A stretch of 64,000 nucleotides of DNA from Sphingomicrobium arenosum (GTDB taxonomy: Bacteria > Pseudomonadota > Alphaproteobacteria > Sphingomonadales > Sphingomonadaceae): the NCBI RefSeq assembly GCF_026157085.1, contig NZ_JANPVN010000001.1, forward strand, positions 682,001 to 746,000. Reading direction: 5' to 3'. Both the position numbers and the translations under genes were made by a program. This document shows positions 8,816-17,868 of the stretch, in pieces. The notes under the pieces are model-generated. The model was not told where the DNA came from. It made no database searches and was given only the letters and a program-made list of their open reading frames with translations. Numbering within the stretch: the first letter of the stretch is position 1; every line of letters starts with the position of its first letter.

Positions 8816-9973
8816 ATGCGCCTTGCTCTTCTGCCGCTCCTCGCCCTTCCTGCTGCCGCGGCCTTCGCCGCCCCGAGCTTCGATGGCGAGGCGCCGATCG
8901 CCTATCTCATCGACCTGTCCTCGGGGCAGGTGCTGCTCGAAAAGGATGCCGACCGGCAGATCCCGCCGGCCTCGATGGCCAAGATGATGACCTCGCACGT
9001 GGCCTTCAAGCTGATCGACGCGGGCAAGCTCGCCGAAGACAAGATGTGCACGGTCCGGCCCGAAACATGGCGCGAATGGTCGGGCCCGGCTGCGGGGTCG
9101 ACGATGTTCCTGTCGCCGAACGAGCAGGTGAGCCTCGAAAACCTGCTGTACGGCATCGTGACCGTCTCTGGGAACGATGCGACGATGGTGCTGGCCGAAT
9201 GCATCTCGGGCACCGTGGAGGCCTTCGTCGACCGGATGAATGCGGAAGCCAAGGAAATCGGCCTGACGAAGAGCCGCTTCGGCAACCCGGTGGGCTGGCC
9301 CGATGAAGGCGCGACGTTGGTGACGGCGCGCGATCTGGGCACGCTGGCACGCTCGACGATCGAGGATCACCCCAAGCTGTACAAGAAATATTACGGCAAG
9401 AAGGAATTCACCTGGGGCGAGACGCAGGGTGGCAGTCCGATCACCCAGCCCAACCGCAATCCGCTGTTTGGAAAGGTATCGGGGGCCGATGGCCTCAAGA
9501 CCGGCCACACCGAGGAAGCGGGATACGGCTTCACCGGCTCGGCCGAGCGAGACGGGCGCCGCCTGATCATGGTGGTTGCCGGATTGGACAGCTATGGCGG
9601 GCGCGTGTCTGAGAGCGTGAAGCTCATGGAATGGGGCTTTAACGCGTGGGATACGATGCCGCTGTTCGGCGCGGGTGCAGAAGTGGCGCAGGCACGGGTC
9701 CAGCTCGGCAGCGCCGATAGTGTTTCGCTCCTCGCGCCGCGTGATCTCGCCGCGACCTTCGCCGCCGGGCTTGCCGCCGACCCGACGGCCAAGATCCGCT
9801 ATCAGGGACCGCTCAAGGCGCCGATCGCCAAGGGCGATAATGTCGCCGAATTGATCGTCACGGTGGATGGCGAAGAAGCGGTGCTCCCGCTCGTCGCTGG
9901 GGCCGATGTCGAAGAGGCCGGCTTCTTCCGCCGCGCCTGGATCGGGCTCAAGCAACTGCTCGGCATGGCCTGA
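8816..9973 (+). CDS. D-alanyl-D-alanine carboxypeptidase (DacA/PBP5 family)
   Basis: Serine DD-peptidase that trims the terminal D-Ala of murein stem peptides. The penicillin-binding motifs are complete: SMAK (about residue 53), SGN (in VSGND) and KTG (in GLKTGHTEE). A cleavable signal peptide ends in FAAP. A C-terminal beta domain and the closing amphipathic helix FFRRAWIGLKQLLGMA match PBP5-type membrane attachment. The start at 8816 gives the normal signal peptide; longer in-frame readings run into the upstream gene. tmk follows four bases after the stop. Confidence 0.92.
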   Translation: MRLALLPLLALPAAAAFAAPSFDGEAPIAYLIDLSSGQVLLEKDADRQIPPASMAKMMTSHVAFKLIDAGKLAEDKMCTVRPETWREWSGPAAGSTMFLSPNEQVSLENLLYGIVTVSGNDATMVLAECISGTVEAFVDRMNAEAKEIGLTKSRFGNPVGWPDEGATLVTARDLGTLARSTIEDHPKLYKKYYGKKEFTWGETQGGSPITQPNRNPLFGKVSGADGLKTGHTEEAGYGFTGSAERDGRRLIMVVAGLDSYGGRVSESVKLMEWGFNAWDTMPLFGAGAEVAQARVQLGSADSVSLLAPRDLAATFAAGLAADPTAKIRYQGPLKAPIAKGDNVAELIVTVDGEEAVLPLVAGADVEEAGFFRRAWIGLKQLLGMA

Positions 9974-9977
9974 GGCC

Positions 9978-10607
9978 ATGGCGCGGGGGCGGTTCATCAG
10001 TCTCGAGGGCGGCGAGGGGGTCGGCAAGTCGACCCAGCTTGCCGCGCTCGCGCAGGCGCTGGAGGGCCGCGGGCTGGAGGTCGTGGTGACCCGCGAACCG
10101 GGCGGCAGCCCGGGCGCCGAGGCGATCCGCAAGCTTCTGCTCGAAGGCGAGGACGGGCGGTGGACGCTGCGTGCCGAGGCGCTGCTGTTCGCCGCCGCGC
10201 GCGCCGACCATATCGCCAAGACGATCCGGCCTGCGCTTGCCGAGGGCAAGTGGGTGCTGTCCGACCGCTTCCTCGATTCATCGCTCGCCTATCAGGGCGA
10301 GGCGGGTGGCCTGGGGTTCGAGGCGATCCGAGACCTGCATCGCTTCGGCTCGGAGGATTTCCTGCCGGACCGCACTCTGGTGCTGCGATTGGAAGGCGGG
10401 GAGGGGGCGCGGCGCGCCGCCAGCCGCGATGCCGACGGCGCCGATCGGATCGGCGGGCGGCCGCCTTCCTATCACGCGCTGGTCGATGCCGGTTTTGCCA
10501 AGAGTGCCGAGGCCGACCCCGACCGGGTTCGGCTGATCGATGCGGCAGGCAATGAGGCGACGGTGACCGCGCGGCTGCTCTATGCGCTGGGCGACCTGTT
10601 GCCATGA
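9978..10607 (+). CDS. tmk: Thymidylate kinase
   Basis: Phosphorylates dTMP to dTDP. 209 residues with P-loop EGGEGVGKST near residue 10, the DR(F/Y) substrate segment DRFLDSSLAYQG near residue 95, and an arginine-rich lid region. The ATG at 9978 lies just after the dacA stop. The stop overlaps the start of holB (ATGA), a common alphaproteobacterial arrangement tmk-holB-metG-tatD. The longer in-frame extension into dacA is not a gene. Confidence 0.95.
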   Translation: MARGRFISLEGGEGVGKSTQLAALAQALEGRGLEVVVTREPGGSPGAEAIRKLLLEGEDGRWTLRAEALLFAAARADHIAKTIRPALAEGKWVLSDRFLDSSLAYQGEAGGLGFEAIRDLHRFGSEDFLPDRTLVLRLEGGEGARRAASRDADGADRIGGRPPSYHALVDAGFAKSAEADPDRVRLIDAAGNEATVTARLLYALGDLLP

Positions 10608-11572
10608 TCATCGGGCAGGACGAGGCGGTCGGGCGGTTTGTAGCTGCATGGTCGTCGCGCACGCCTCACCATGCCTGGCTGCTCGCCGGGCCGAAGGGCG
10701 TGGGCAAGGCTCGCTTTGCCGAAGCGGCCGCGCTGCGCGTTCTCGCCGAAGCGGCGGGGCCGGTGCCTGAGGGCGCGGGGCTCGAAGTTTCGCCCGAACA
10801 CCGCATTGCCCACCTGTTCGAGGCCGGCTCGCATCCTGACTATCGCCGCCTCGAGCGCGGGATGAACAAGGCGGGGACGGGGCTGGCGCGCAACATCTCG
10901 GTGGCGCAGGTGCGCGAGCTCTCGCATCTGTTCGCGGTCACGCCCTCGCTTTCCGATTGGCGCGTGATCGTCATCGACAGCGCCGACGATCTCGAGGTGA
11001 GCGCGGCCAACGCGCTGTTGAAGATGCTCGAGGAGCCGCCCGTCAAGACGCTCTTTTTCCTCGTGACCCATGCCCCGGGCCGATTGCTGCCGACGATAAG
11101 ATCGCGCTGCCGTCGGCTCGATTTCGCGCCTTTGTCGGAGGGTGATGTGGCGCGAGTGCTCGAGACCGCGCTGCCCAAGGCCGATGGACAGGAACGCGCG
11201 CGGCTCGCCAGCCTGTCGGGCGGCTCGGCGGGGCGCGCGGTGGCGATTGCCGAGCATGACCTCACCCCTCTCGCCGAGACGGCGCGCCTGCTGATGCGCG
11301 ACGGCGATCCAACCAATGGCAAACGGGCCGCGCTGGCCAAGAGCCTGAGCCTCAAGGCGGCGGCGGATCGCTATGCGATCTTTCTGTCGATGTTGCCGGG
11401 ACTGGTGGCGCAGGAGGCGAGGGGAGCCGAGGGGGCACGGCGGGCGGCGCTGCTCGCCGCCTATGCCGAGGCGCGGCGCACCGCGCAGCTTGCGCCGCGG
11501 CTGTCGAGTGACCCCGCATCGACCATCTATGTGCTGACGGGCCATCTTGCAGCGGCGGCGCGGCACGGCTAG
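10604..11572 (+). CDS. holB: DNA polymerase III subunit delta'
   Basis: Clamp-loader subunit that with delta and DnaX opens the beta clamp. 322 residues with an AAA+ fold: degenerate P-loop AGPKGVGKAR near residue 28, HPDYRRLER, an acidic segment in place of a functional Walker B, the ANALLKMLEEPP helix and SRC-type sensor segment IRSRCRRLDF. The subunit is not expected to hydrolyse ATP. It overlaps tmk (ATGA) and is followed nine bases later by metG. Confidence 0.93.
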   Translation: MIIGQDEAVGRFVAAWSSRTPHHAWLLAGPKGVGKARFAEAAALRVLAEAAGPVPEGAGLEVSPEHRIAHLFEAGSHPDYRRLERGMNKAGTGLARNISVAQVRELSHLFAVTPSLSDWRVIVIDSADDLEVSAANALLKMLEEPPVKTLFFLVTHAPGRLLPTIRSRCRRLDFAPLSEGDVARVLETALPKADGQERARLASLSGGSAGRAVAIAEHDLTPLAETARLLMRDGDPTNGKRAALAKSLSLKAAADRYAIFLSMLPGLVAQEARGAEGARRAALLAAYAEARRTAQLAPRLSSDPASTIYVLTGHLAAAARHG

Positions 11573-11581
11573 TCGCGAGCC

Positions 11582-13090
11582 ATGTCAAAGCCTTATTATC
11601 TCTCCACCGCCATTTCCTATCCCAACGGGGCGCCGCACGTCGGCCATGCCTATGAGGCGATTGCCGCCGACGTCATGGCGCGCTTTCAGCGGGGGCAGGG
11701 GCGCGACGTCTATTTCCAGACGGGGACCGACGAGCATGGCCTGAAGATGGCGCAGACGGCGCGCGAGCAAGGCATCACGCCGGGCGAGCTCGGCGCGAAA
11801 ATGTCGTCCATGTTCAAGGCGATGTGCGATGATCTTGGCATCACTTATGACCGGTTCATTCGCACGAACGACGAGGATCATCATCGCGCCGCGCAGGCAC
11901 TGTGGAAAGCGCTCGAGGCCAATGGCGACCTGTATCTGGGGCGTTACGAAGGCTGGTATTCGGTCCGCGACGAGGCCTTTTATGACGAGAAGGAACTGAC
12001 CACCGGCGAGGGAGGCGAGAAGTTGAGCCCCGAAGGCACGCCGGTCGAATGGCAGGTCGAGGAAACCTGGTTCTTCCGCCTCTCGGCCTATCAGCAAAAG
12101 CTGCTCGACCATATCGCCGCCAACCCCGATTTCATCGCGCCCAAGAGCCGCCGCAACGAAGTGGTGAGCTTCATCGAGGGCGGGCTGAAGGATCTGTCGG
12201 TCAGCCGCACCAGCTTCGACTGGGGCGTGCCGGTGCCGGGGTCTGAGGGCCATGTCATGTACGTCTGGCTCGACGCGCTGACCAATTACATCACCGGCGT
12301 CGGCTATCCCGATGGTGGCAAGCGCTGGGACAAATTTTGGCCTGCCGATTGCCATCTCATCGGCAAGGACATCATCCGTTTTCACGCGGTCTATTGGCCC
12401 GCCTTCCTGATGAGTGCGGGCATCGAATTGCCCGGGCAGGTCTTCGCGCACGGCTTCCTCCTCGGCGAAGGCGGGGTGAAGATGTCGAAGAGCCTCGGCA
12501 ATGTCGTCGACCCGATGGAAATGGCGCGGCGTCATGGCGTCGATGCGCTGCGTTACTATTTGCTGCGCGAGGTCAGTTTCGGGCAGGATGGGAGCGTCGG
12601 CGAGGAGAGCCTTGTCACGCGGGTCAATGCCGAGCTTGCCAATAGCTTCGGCAATCTGGCGCAGCGCACCCTGTCGATGATCCACAAGAACCTCGATGGC
12701 CTCATTCCCGCGGCGGGCGTGGATGGGGCCGATGTCGCGCTGCTCGAAAAGGTTCGCGAGGCGTGTGAGGAGCAGCTGCCAAGTCACTTTGAACACTGGG
12801 CTTTTGAAAAGGGCGTCGAGGCGTGGTTGCAGGCGGTCTATGCCTGCAATGCCTATGTCGACGAGATGGCACCTTGGGCGCTGCGCAAGACCGATCCCGA
12901 ACGGATGGCGGCGGTGCTGGGGACGCTGGCGGCGGCCATCAAGCCGCTGGCCGAGGCGATCCAGCCGGTCGTGCCGGCGGGCGCGCAGGCGGTGCTCGAC
13001 CAGCTTGCAGCGGGCGAGGGCGGGGCGCCCATCGCCAAGCCGACCCCTGCCTTCCCGCGGCTCGAACTGGTGACGGAGGAGGGCGCATGA
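11582..13090 (+). CDS. metG: Methionine--tRNA ligase
   Basis: Charges tRNA-Met with methionine. Class Ia synthetase with a HIGH-type motif in GAPHVGHAYEA near residue 20 and KMSKSLGN near residue 300. 502 residues, the short form: no zinc-binding cysteine set is visible in the connective peptide and no C-terminal dimerization domain is present, as in many alphaproteobacteria. The stop overlaps the tatD start (ATGA). Confidence 0.96.
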   Translation: MSKPYYLSTAISYPNGAPHVGHAYEAIAADVMARFQRGQGRDVYFQTGTDEHGLKMAQTAREQGITPGELGAKMSSMFKAMCDDLGITYDRFIRTNDEDHHRAAQALWKALEANGDLYLGRYEGWYSVRDEAFYDEKELTTGEGGEKLSPEGTPVEWQVEETWFFRLSAYQQKLLDHIAANPDFIAPKSRRNEVVSFIEGGLKDLSVSRTSFDWGVPVPGSEGHVMYVWLDALTNYITGVGYPDGGKRWDKFWPADCHLIGKDIIRFHAVYWPAFLMSAGIELPGQVFAHGFLLGEGGVKMSKSLGNVVDPMEMARRHGVDALRYYLLREVSFGQDGSVGEESLVTRVNAELANSFGNLAQRTLSMIHKNLDGLIPAAGVDGADVALLEKVREACEEQLPSHFEHWAFEKGVEAWLQAVYACNAYVDEMAPWALRKTDPERMAAVLGTLAAAIKPLAEAIQPVVPAGAQAVLDQLAAGEGGAPIAKPTPAFPRLELVTEEGA

Positions 13091-13866
13091 GCCTGATCGA
13101 CAGCCATTGCCACCTTAATTACGAGGGGCTGATCGAACGTCAGGACGAGGTGCTCCACGCGGCGCGCACGCGCGGCGTGACGGGCATGCTCAACATCTCG
13201 ACCCGCCAACGCGAATGGGACGCCATCGTCGCTACGGCGGAGCGCAATGACGATGTCTGGGCGACGATCGGCGTGCACCCGCATGAGGCTGACAATCATC
13301 CCGATCTCGGCGTCGAGGCGCTCGTCAAGGCGGCCGATCATCCCAAGGTCGTCGCGATCGGCGAGTGCGGCCTCGATTATTATTACGACAAGTCCGACCG
13401 CGAGGCGCAGAAGGCGCGTTTCCAGGCCCATATCGAGGCGGCGCGGATCACCGGCCTGCCGCTGGTCGTGCATACGCGCGAGGCGGAAGAGGACACCGCC
13501 GAGATGCTGAGCCGCGAGGTCGCCAAGGGCGGGGTGAAGGGGGTGCTCCACTGCTTCACCTCCTCGCAATGGCTCGCCGACCGCGCGCTGGAATTCGGCT
13601 TTTACATCTCGCTGTCGGGCATCGTGACCTTCAAGAACGCCAGGGAATTACAGGAGACCGCGAAGACCTTGCCGGGCGACCGCTTCCTCGTCGAGACCGA
13701 CAGCCCGTTCCTCGCCCCGGTGCCGCATCGGGGCAAGACCTGCGAGCCGGCCTTCGTGGCCGACACGGCCGCCTTCGTCGCCGATCTGCGCGGTGAGGAT
13801 CTGGACGAATTGAAGGCCCGGACCAGCGAAAATTTCTTCCGATTGTTCGACAAAGCGGCGGCGTGA
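13087..13866 (+). CDS. tatD: TatD family hydrolase
   Basis: Metal-dependent TIM-barrel hydrolase, probably a deoxyribonuclease. The metal-ligand motif DSHCHLNY is at the N-terminus; GVHPHE, GECGLDYYY, VVHTREA, LHCFTSS and VETDSPFLAP follow in the canonical order. 259 residues. The start at 13087 overlaps the metG stop. The stop is shared with the GTG of the next gene (GTGA). Confidence 0.93.
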   Translation: MSLIDSHCHLNYEGLIERQDEVLHAARTRGVTGMLNISTRQREWDAIVATAERNDDVWATIGVHPHEADNHPDLGVEALVKAADHPKVVAIGECGLDYYYDKSDREAQKARFQAHIEAARITGLPLVVHTREAEEDTAEMLSREVAKGGVKGVLHCFTSSQWLADRALEFGFYISLSGIVTFKNARELQETAKTLPGDRFLVETDSPFLAPVPHRGKTCEPAFVADTAAFVADLRGEDLDELKARTSENFFRLFDKAAA

Positions 13867-14627
13867 AGATCCGGATCCTCGGCTGCGGGACCTCGGGCGG
13901 GGTGCCGCATGTCGATGGCAATTGGGGCGCCTGCGACCCGACGAACTCGAAAAACCGGAGGCGCCGCTCTTCGATCCTGATCGAGGCGGGCGAGGGGCAA
14001 CTACTGGTCGATTGCGGTCCCGATTGTCGCGAACAATTGCTCGATGCCGGAGTGACGTCACTCGACGCCTGCATCGTCACGCACGACCATGCCGATCATT
14101 GCCATGGGATCGACGATTTGCGGGGGCTCTTGAGGCGCTCGGGCAAGCGCTTGCCGCTGTGGGCTCGCGCCCATACCCTCGATCAGCTCGAGCATCGGTT
14201 CGCTTATGCCTTTGCCGGATACAAATATTATCAGCCGCTGTTCGAGGCGACGCCGCTGGACGACACGCGTGACTGGCAGGGCGGACGCTTTTCCTTCGTC
14301 GATCAGCCTCATGGCGGGATCACCAGCCTCGGTATGCGCTTCAACCGCGCTGGCAAGAGTGTCGCCTATGCCATTGACTTTCATGATTTGACGGCAGAAA
14401 TGGCTAGCCTTTATTCTGGCGCGGACGTGTGGATTTGCGATTGCCTGGGGCGAAAGCCGCATCCCACCCATGCGCATCTCGATGCGGTGCTGGGCTGGGC
14501 GCGCGAGCTTCGCGTCGGACAATTGTGGCTGACGCATCTCGACATCGTGATGGATCATGCCCAGTTAAGGGAGGAGCTGCCTGACTGGGCGGGGCCTTGC
14601 CATGATGGACTGGAAGTGAATCTGTGA
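13863..14627 (+). CDS. MBL-fold metallo-hydrolase (PhnP-like)
   Basis: Metallo-beta-lactamase-fold protein of 254 residues. The metal-binding motif THDHADHCHGID lies near residues 77-88; the N-terminal GCGTSGGVPH and the internal THLDIVMDH segment match PhnP-type cyclic phosphodiesterases. The true substrate in this metG-tatD context is unknown; a cyclic phosphodiester or RNA end is plausible. The GTG start overlaps the tatD stop and the stop overlaps the next GTG (GTGA). Confidence 0.88.
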   Translation: MKIRILGCGTSGGVPHVDGNWGACDPTNSKNRRRRSSILIEAGEGQLLVDCGPDCREQLLDAGVTSLDACIVTHDHADHCHGIDDLRGLLRRSGKRLPLWARAHTLDQLEHRFAYAFAGYKYYQPLFEATPLDDTRDWQGGRFSFVDQPHGGITSLGMRFNRAGKSVAYAIDFHDLTAEMASLYSGADVWICDCLGRKPHPTHAHLDAVLGWARELRVGQLWLTHLDIVMDHAQLREELPDWAGPCHDGLEVNL

Positions 14628-15211
14628 CCAACGACTGGATGCTCGGCGGCGTATATATCCTGCTTGCGCTGGCGATCGTGGTGTCCGCGCTGCTGACGCG
14701 GCGCGAACCCATTGCCAAGCTCGCCAAGATGGCGCTGGCGTGGGTCGCGATCTTTGGTGCGGGCTTCGTCATCTTCACCTTTCGCGACGATCTCGGGATG
14801 GTCGGCGATCGGTTGAAATCCGAAGTGACGGGCGATCCGATCACGGCGGCGGGCGAAGTGCGCGTACCGATGGCGATCGACGGTCATTTCTGGGTCGAGG
14901 TCGAGGTAAATGGCACGCCGGTCAATTTCCTCGTCGACAGCGGCGCGACGATGACGACGATCGGACGGCCGACCGCCGAAGCGGCGGGCATCTCCATCAA
15001 TCCACGCCGCGACCAGATGGTCCGCACGGGCAATGGTGTCGTGCGCGTGTCGCGCGGCCGTGCCGACAGCCTGCGGCTCGGACCGATCGAGCGCGAGGAA
15101 ATGGCGGTCCATGTGACCGACCAGGCCGATCTCAACGTGATCGGCATGAATTTCTTGTCGTCGCTCGATCGCTGGGGTGTCGAAGGTCGTTGGCTGGTGC
15201 TTGAACCGTAG
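14624..15211 (+). CDS. Retropepsin-like aspartic protease, membrane-anchored
   Basis: 195 residues with two N-terminal hydrophobic helices (about 7-23 and 36-50), then a single retropepsin-like domain with active-site motif FLVDSGATMT near residues 103-112 and the closing ILE/IGMNFL-type segment. One catalytic aspartate per chain means it should work as a dimer. This is the usual alphaproteobacterial 'TIGR02281-like' clan AA protease located after tatD and the MBL hydrolase. The substrate is unknown. Confidence 0.85.
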   Translation: MTNDWMLGGVYILLALAIVVSALLTRREPIAKLAKMALAWVAIFGAGFVIFTFRDDLGMVGDRLKSEVTGDPITAAGEVRVPMAIDGHFWVEVEVNGTPVNFLVDSGATMTTIGRPTAEAAGISINPRRDQMVRTGNGVVRVSRGRADSLRLGPIEREEMAVHVTDQADLNVIGMNFLSSLDRWGVEGRWLVLEP

Positions 15212-15248
15212 GGCCAGCTTCACTGCACTACTTCGGCGTTCGTTTTAC

Positions 15249-15262
15249 ATAATATATATTAT
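15249..15262. repeat. 14-bp perfect AT-only palindrome
   Basis: ATAATATATATTAT reads the same on both strands. It lies in the gap between the protease gene and mazG, about 110 bases before mazG. Such a run is conspicuous in GC-rich DNA and could be a promoter element or protein-binding site; nothing further can be shown. Confidence 0.5.
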
Positions 15263-15369
15263 CAGACTTATTCGGTGGTCTCGTCCGAGGCGTCCGGATC
15301 ACCCCCCTGCGCTGTTCGAGCGTTTGAAATCTCTTTCGAATTATCCGCGCGCGGGCCATGGTCCTGTTC

Positions 15370-16134
15370 ATGAGCGAACAAAAGAATGCCGAGGGGCTCG
15401 CGCGGCTCGTGTCGATCATGCGACGGCTGCGCGATCCCGAGACGGGCTGCGAATGGGACAGCGTCCAGGATTTCGGCACCATCGCGCCCTATACGATCGA
15501 GGAAGCCTATGAGGTCGCCGACGCCATCGCGCGCGGCGACATGGCCGATCTCGCCGAGGAACTGGGCGATCTCCAATTGCAGGTCATCTTCCACAGCGTC
15601 ATGGCCGAGGAGGACGGCGCCTTTACGCTCGCCGACGTCTTTGCGACCATCTCTGACAAGATGGAGCGACGGCATCCGCACATTTTCGGCGACGCCGACA
15701 ATGGCGGGCATCATCTGTGGGAAGAGATTAAGGCGGCCGAGCGCAAGGACAAGGCGGCCGACGAGAGCGCGCTCGCCGGCGTGGCGCTCGCCCTGCCCGC
15801 CCTCGAGCGCGCGCAGAAATTGCAGAAGCGCGCAGCGCGGACCGGTTTCGACTGGCCCGATGCGAGCGGCGCCCGGGCGAAGATTCATGAGGAGTTGGCC
15901 GAGCTCGACGAGGCCGAGGATGCGGCGCATCGCGAGGAAGAAATGGGAGACCTCCTCTTCGCGGTGGTGAACCTTGCGCGCTTTCTCAAGATCGATGCCG
16001 AAGAGGCGCTGCGCAAGGCCAATCGCAAATTCGAACAGCGCTTCCGCGCCATCGAGGCACATCCCGAATTTGAGGACCGGGATCTCGACGGCAAGGAAGC
16101 GCTTTGGCGTGCGGCAAAGGACGGGTCGCTCTAG
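15370..16134 (+). CDS. mazG: Nucleoside triphosphate pyrophosphohydrolase MazG
   Basis: Hydrolyses (d)NTPs to monophosphates and pyrophosphate. Two MazG domains: the first has EEAYEVADAI and EELGDLQLQVIFH (EExxE...ExxD type) near residues 42-75, the second the EELAELDEAED and EEEMGDLLFAVVNLARF segment near residues 175-210. About 254 residues. No strong ribosome site separates ATG 15370 from ATG 15358; the former is preferred on family N-terminus grounds. It converges on hflX, whose stop is 13 bases beyond. Confidence 0.9.
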   Translation: MSEQKNAEGLARLVSIMRRLRDPETGCEWDSVQDFGTIAPYTIEEAYEVADAIARGDMADLAEELGDLQLQVIFHSVMAEEDGAFTLADVFATISDKMERRHPHIFGDADNGGHHLWEEIKAAERKDKAADESALAGVALALPALERAQKLQKRAARTGFDWPDASGARAKIHEELAELDEAEDAAHREEEMGDLLFAVVNLARFLKIDAEEALRKANRKFEQRFRAIEAHPEFEDRDLDGKEALWRAAKDGSL

Positions 16135-16154
16135 CAACGGCGCTTTCTAGAGCG
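16127..16154. terminator. Candidate bidirectional hairpin between mazG and hflX
   Basis: CGCTCTAG (16127-16134) and CTAGAGCG (16147-16154) are perfect inverted arms with a 12-base loop. Each arm contains the stop codon of one of the two convergent genes. There is no strong T-run on either side, so termination is uncertain. Confidence 0.45.
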
Positions 16155-17436
16155 CGTTGAACCGCTCCCAGTCCTTTTCGGACAGTTCGACGACGAGGTG
16201 GATGCGATCCCCCTCCATTCGCTGATCGAGCACCTTGCCGTTGGCATGAAGCCAACTGAGGCGCTGGCCATCGCTGGCGGGCAGCGCGATGTCGTGGCGA
16301 TTGCGGTCGGGATCAAGCGCGGCGCCGACGACCTCGCGCAGATGCTCGACACCTTGGCCCGTCTCGGCGCTGATAAGGATCGCGCCGCGCGGCCCCGCGC
16401 GCCCCTGAAGCGTGGCATAATCGTCGGGCGAGAGGAGGTCGGCCTTGTTCCACACTTCCAGACGCGGGGGCCCCTTCCCCTCCTCCAGCCCCAGTTCGGC
16501 TAGGACATGATCGACGTCTTCGGCCTGCGCCTCGCTATCGGGGTGCGCGATGTCGCGCACGTGGAGGATGAGATCGGCCGAAGCGACTTCCTCAAGCGTG
16601 GCGCGGAAAGCAGCGACGAGCTGGGTTGGCAGGTCAGAGACGAAACCCACCGTGTCGGACAGGATGACCTTTTCATGGCCGGGCAGCTTCACGCTGCGCA
16701 TCGTGGGGTCGAGCGTGGCGAACAACAGGTCCTTCGCCATGACAGAAGCCTCCGTCAGGCGATTGAAAAGCGTGGACTTTCCGGCGTTCGTATAGCCGAC
16801 CAGTGCAACTACCGGCCAAGGCGCGCGCTGGCGCCGATCGCGGTGCAACCCGCGCGTTTTCTTGACCTGTTCGAGCTCCTTGCGGATGCGCGCCATGCGG
16901 TCGCGGATCATGCGGCGGTCGGCCTCGATCTGGGTTTCCCCCGGGCCGCCGAGGAAGCCGAAGCCGCCGCGTTGGCGTTCGAGGTGGGTCCAACTGCGGA
17001 CGAGGCGGCCGGCCTGGTAATCGAGATGGGCGAGTTCGACCTGCAAGCGCCCTTCGGCGGTGGCGGCGCGTTCTCCGAAGATTTCGAGGATGAGCCCGGT
17101 GCGGTCGATGACCTTGGTCTTGAGGCGATCCTCGAGATTTTTCTGCTGCACGGGCGTAAGGGTGTGATCGACGATGGTCAGCGTGACGTCGTCGGCAGCG
17201 GCCGCGGCGGCGATCTCGTCGACCTGGCCCGACCCGAACAGCGTGCCGGGCTTCAGCTGGCGCACGGTGAAGGCGAGCGCATCGGTGACCGTGATGCCGA
17301 TCGCCTCGGCGAGCCCCTTCGCTTCCTCGGTCCGGGCCTCGGCGCCGCGGCTATGGTCATGGCGTGCCAGCGTGGGCACGACGAGCAGCGCGGTCTGGCC
17401 CCCCGCCCCTTCCTCGTCGCGGTTGAACACGCTCAT
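16147..17436 (-). CDS. hflX: GTPase HflX
   Basis: Ribosome-associated GTPase implicated in splitting stalled ribosomes. 429 residues: an N-terminal HflX-specific domain (ending with the GGPGETQIE-type segment near residue 178), then a G domain with G1 GYTNAGKST near 209, G3 DTVGFV and G4 NKADL. Its start overlaps the hfq stop (ATGA), matching the widespread hfq-hflX pairing. Last gene of the minus-strand run ntrY-ntrX-hfq-hflX. Confidence 0.95.
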   Translation of the reverse strand: MSVFNRDEEGAGGQTALLVVPTLARHDHSRGAEARTEEAKGLAEAIGITVTDALAFTVRQLKPGTLFGSGQVDEIAAAAAADDVTLTIVDHTLTPVQQKNLEDRLKTKVIDRTGLILEIFGERAATAEGRLQVELAHLDYQAGRLVRSWTHLERQRGGFGFLGGPGETQIEADRRMIRDRMARIRKELEQVKKTRGLHRDRRQRAPWPVVALVGYTNAGKSTLFNRLTEASVMAKDLLFATLDPTMRSVKLPGHEKVILSDTVGFVSDLPTQLVAAFRATLEEVASADLILHVRDIAHPDSEAQAEDVDHVLAELGLEEGKGPPRLEVWNKADLLSPDDYATLQGRAGPRGAILISAETGQGVEHLREVVGAALDPDRNRHDIALPASDGQRLSWLHANGKVLDQRMEGDRIHLVVELSEKDWERFNAL

Positions 17437-17864
17437 CGTGCATTCTCCATGTCGGAAACGGTGGCGATGGCATGCTTGAAGACCAACTGGAGGTCGCCGC
17501 CCTGTTCGAGCAGCAGCGCGTAGATGTCGTGGCCCGCGAGGTGCCCTTCGAGCGCGATGCCATTGACGAGGAAGAGCTTCACCCCCTGCCCGTGACGGCG
17601 GGTGAGAAAGGCATCCTGTCGGTCGCCGCGGGTCGGGGCGGCGGTGCCGAAGGCGTTCGCCTCGCGTAGCATCAGCGTCGAGATGCCCTGCTTGTAGACG
17701 AGTTGCTCGACGCCATCGCGCTGGAGCGTGAGACTATAGGCGTCAAAACCGGTGATATGACCCTGCAGGCGGATCCCCTTCAACAGGAAGATCGTGACGG
17801 GCAACCCCGCCGTGCGGGCGAGGTTCAAATATTGGTCCTGCAGCGAGGACTTAGGGTCGGTCAT
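17433..17864 (-). CDS. hfq: Hfq with two tandem Sm domains
   Basis: RNA chaperone homologue of 143 residues containing two complete Hfq domains. Domain 1 (about residues 8-68) has LQDQYLNLAR, a VTIFLLKGIRLQG Sm1 and an Sm2 written YKQGIST. Domain 2 (about 82-140) has RQDAFLTRR, a FLVNGIALEG Sm1 and an Sm2 written FKHAIAT. Relative to E. coli Hfq the YKH motif is altered differently in each copy, K31 is R in copy 1 and A in copy 2, and rim arginines are fewer in copy 1. A trimer of such chains could form the usual six-fold ring. Lies four bases from ntrX and overlaps hflX. A two-domain Hfq has, to my recollection, been described in Zymomonas. Confidence 0.93.
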   Translation of the reverse strand: MTDPKSSLQDQYLNLARTAGLPVTIFLLKGIRLQGHITGFDAYSLTLQRDGVEQLVYKQGISTLMLREANAFGTAAPTRGDRQDAFLTRRHGQGVKLFLVNGIALEGHLAGHDIYALLLEQGGDLQLVFKHAIATVSDMENAR

Positions 17865-17868
17865 GCGG

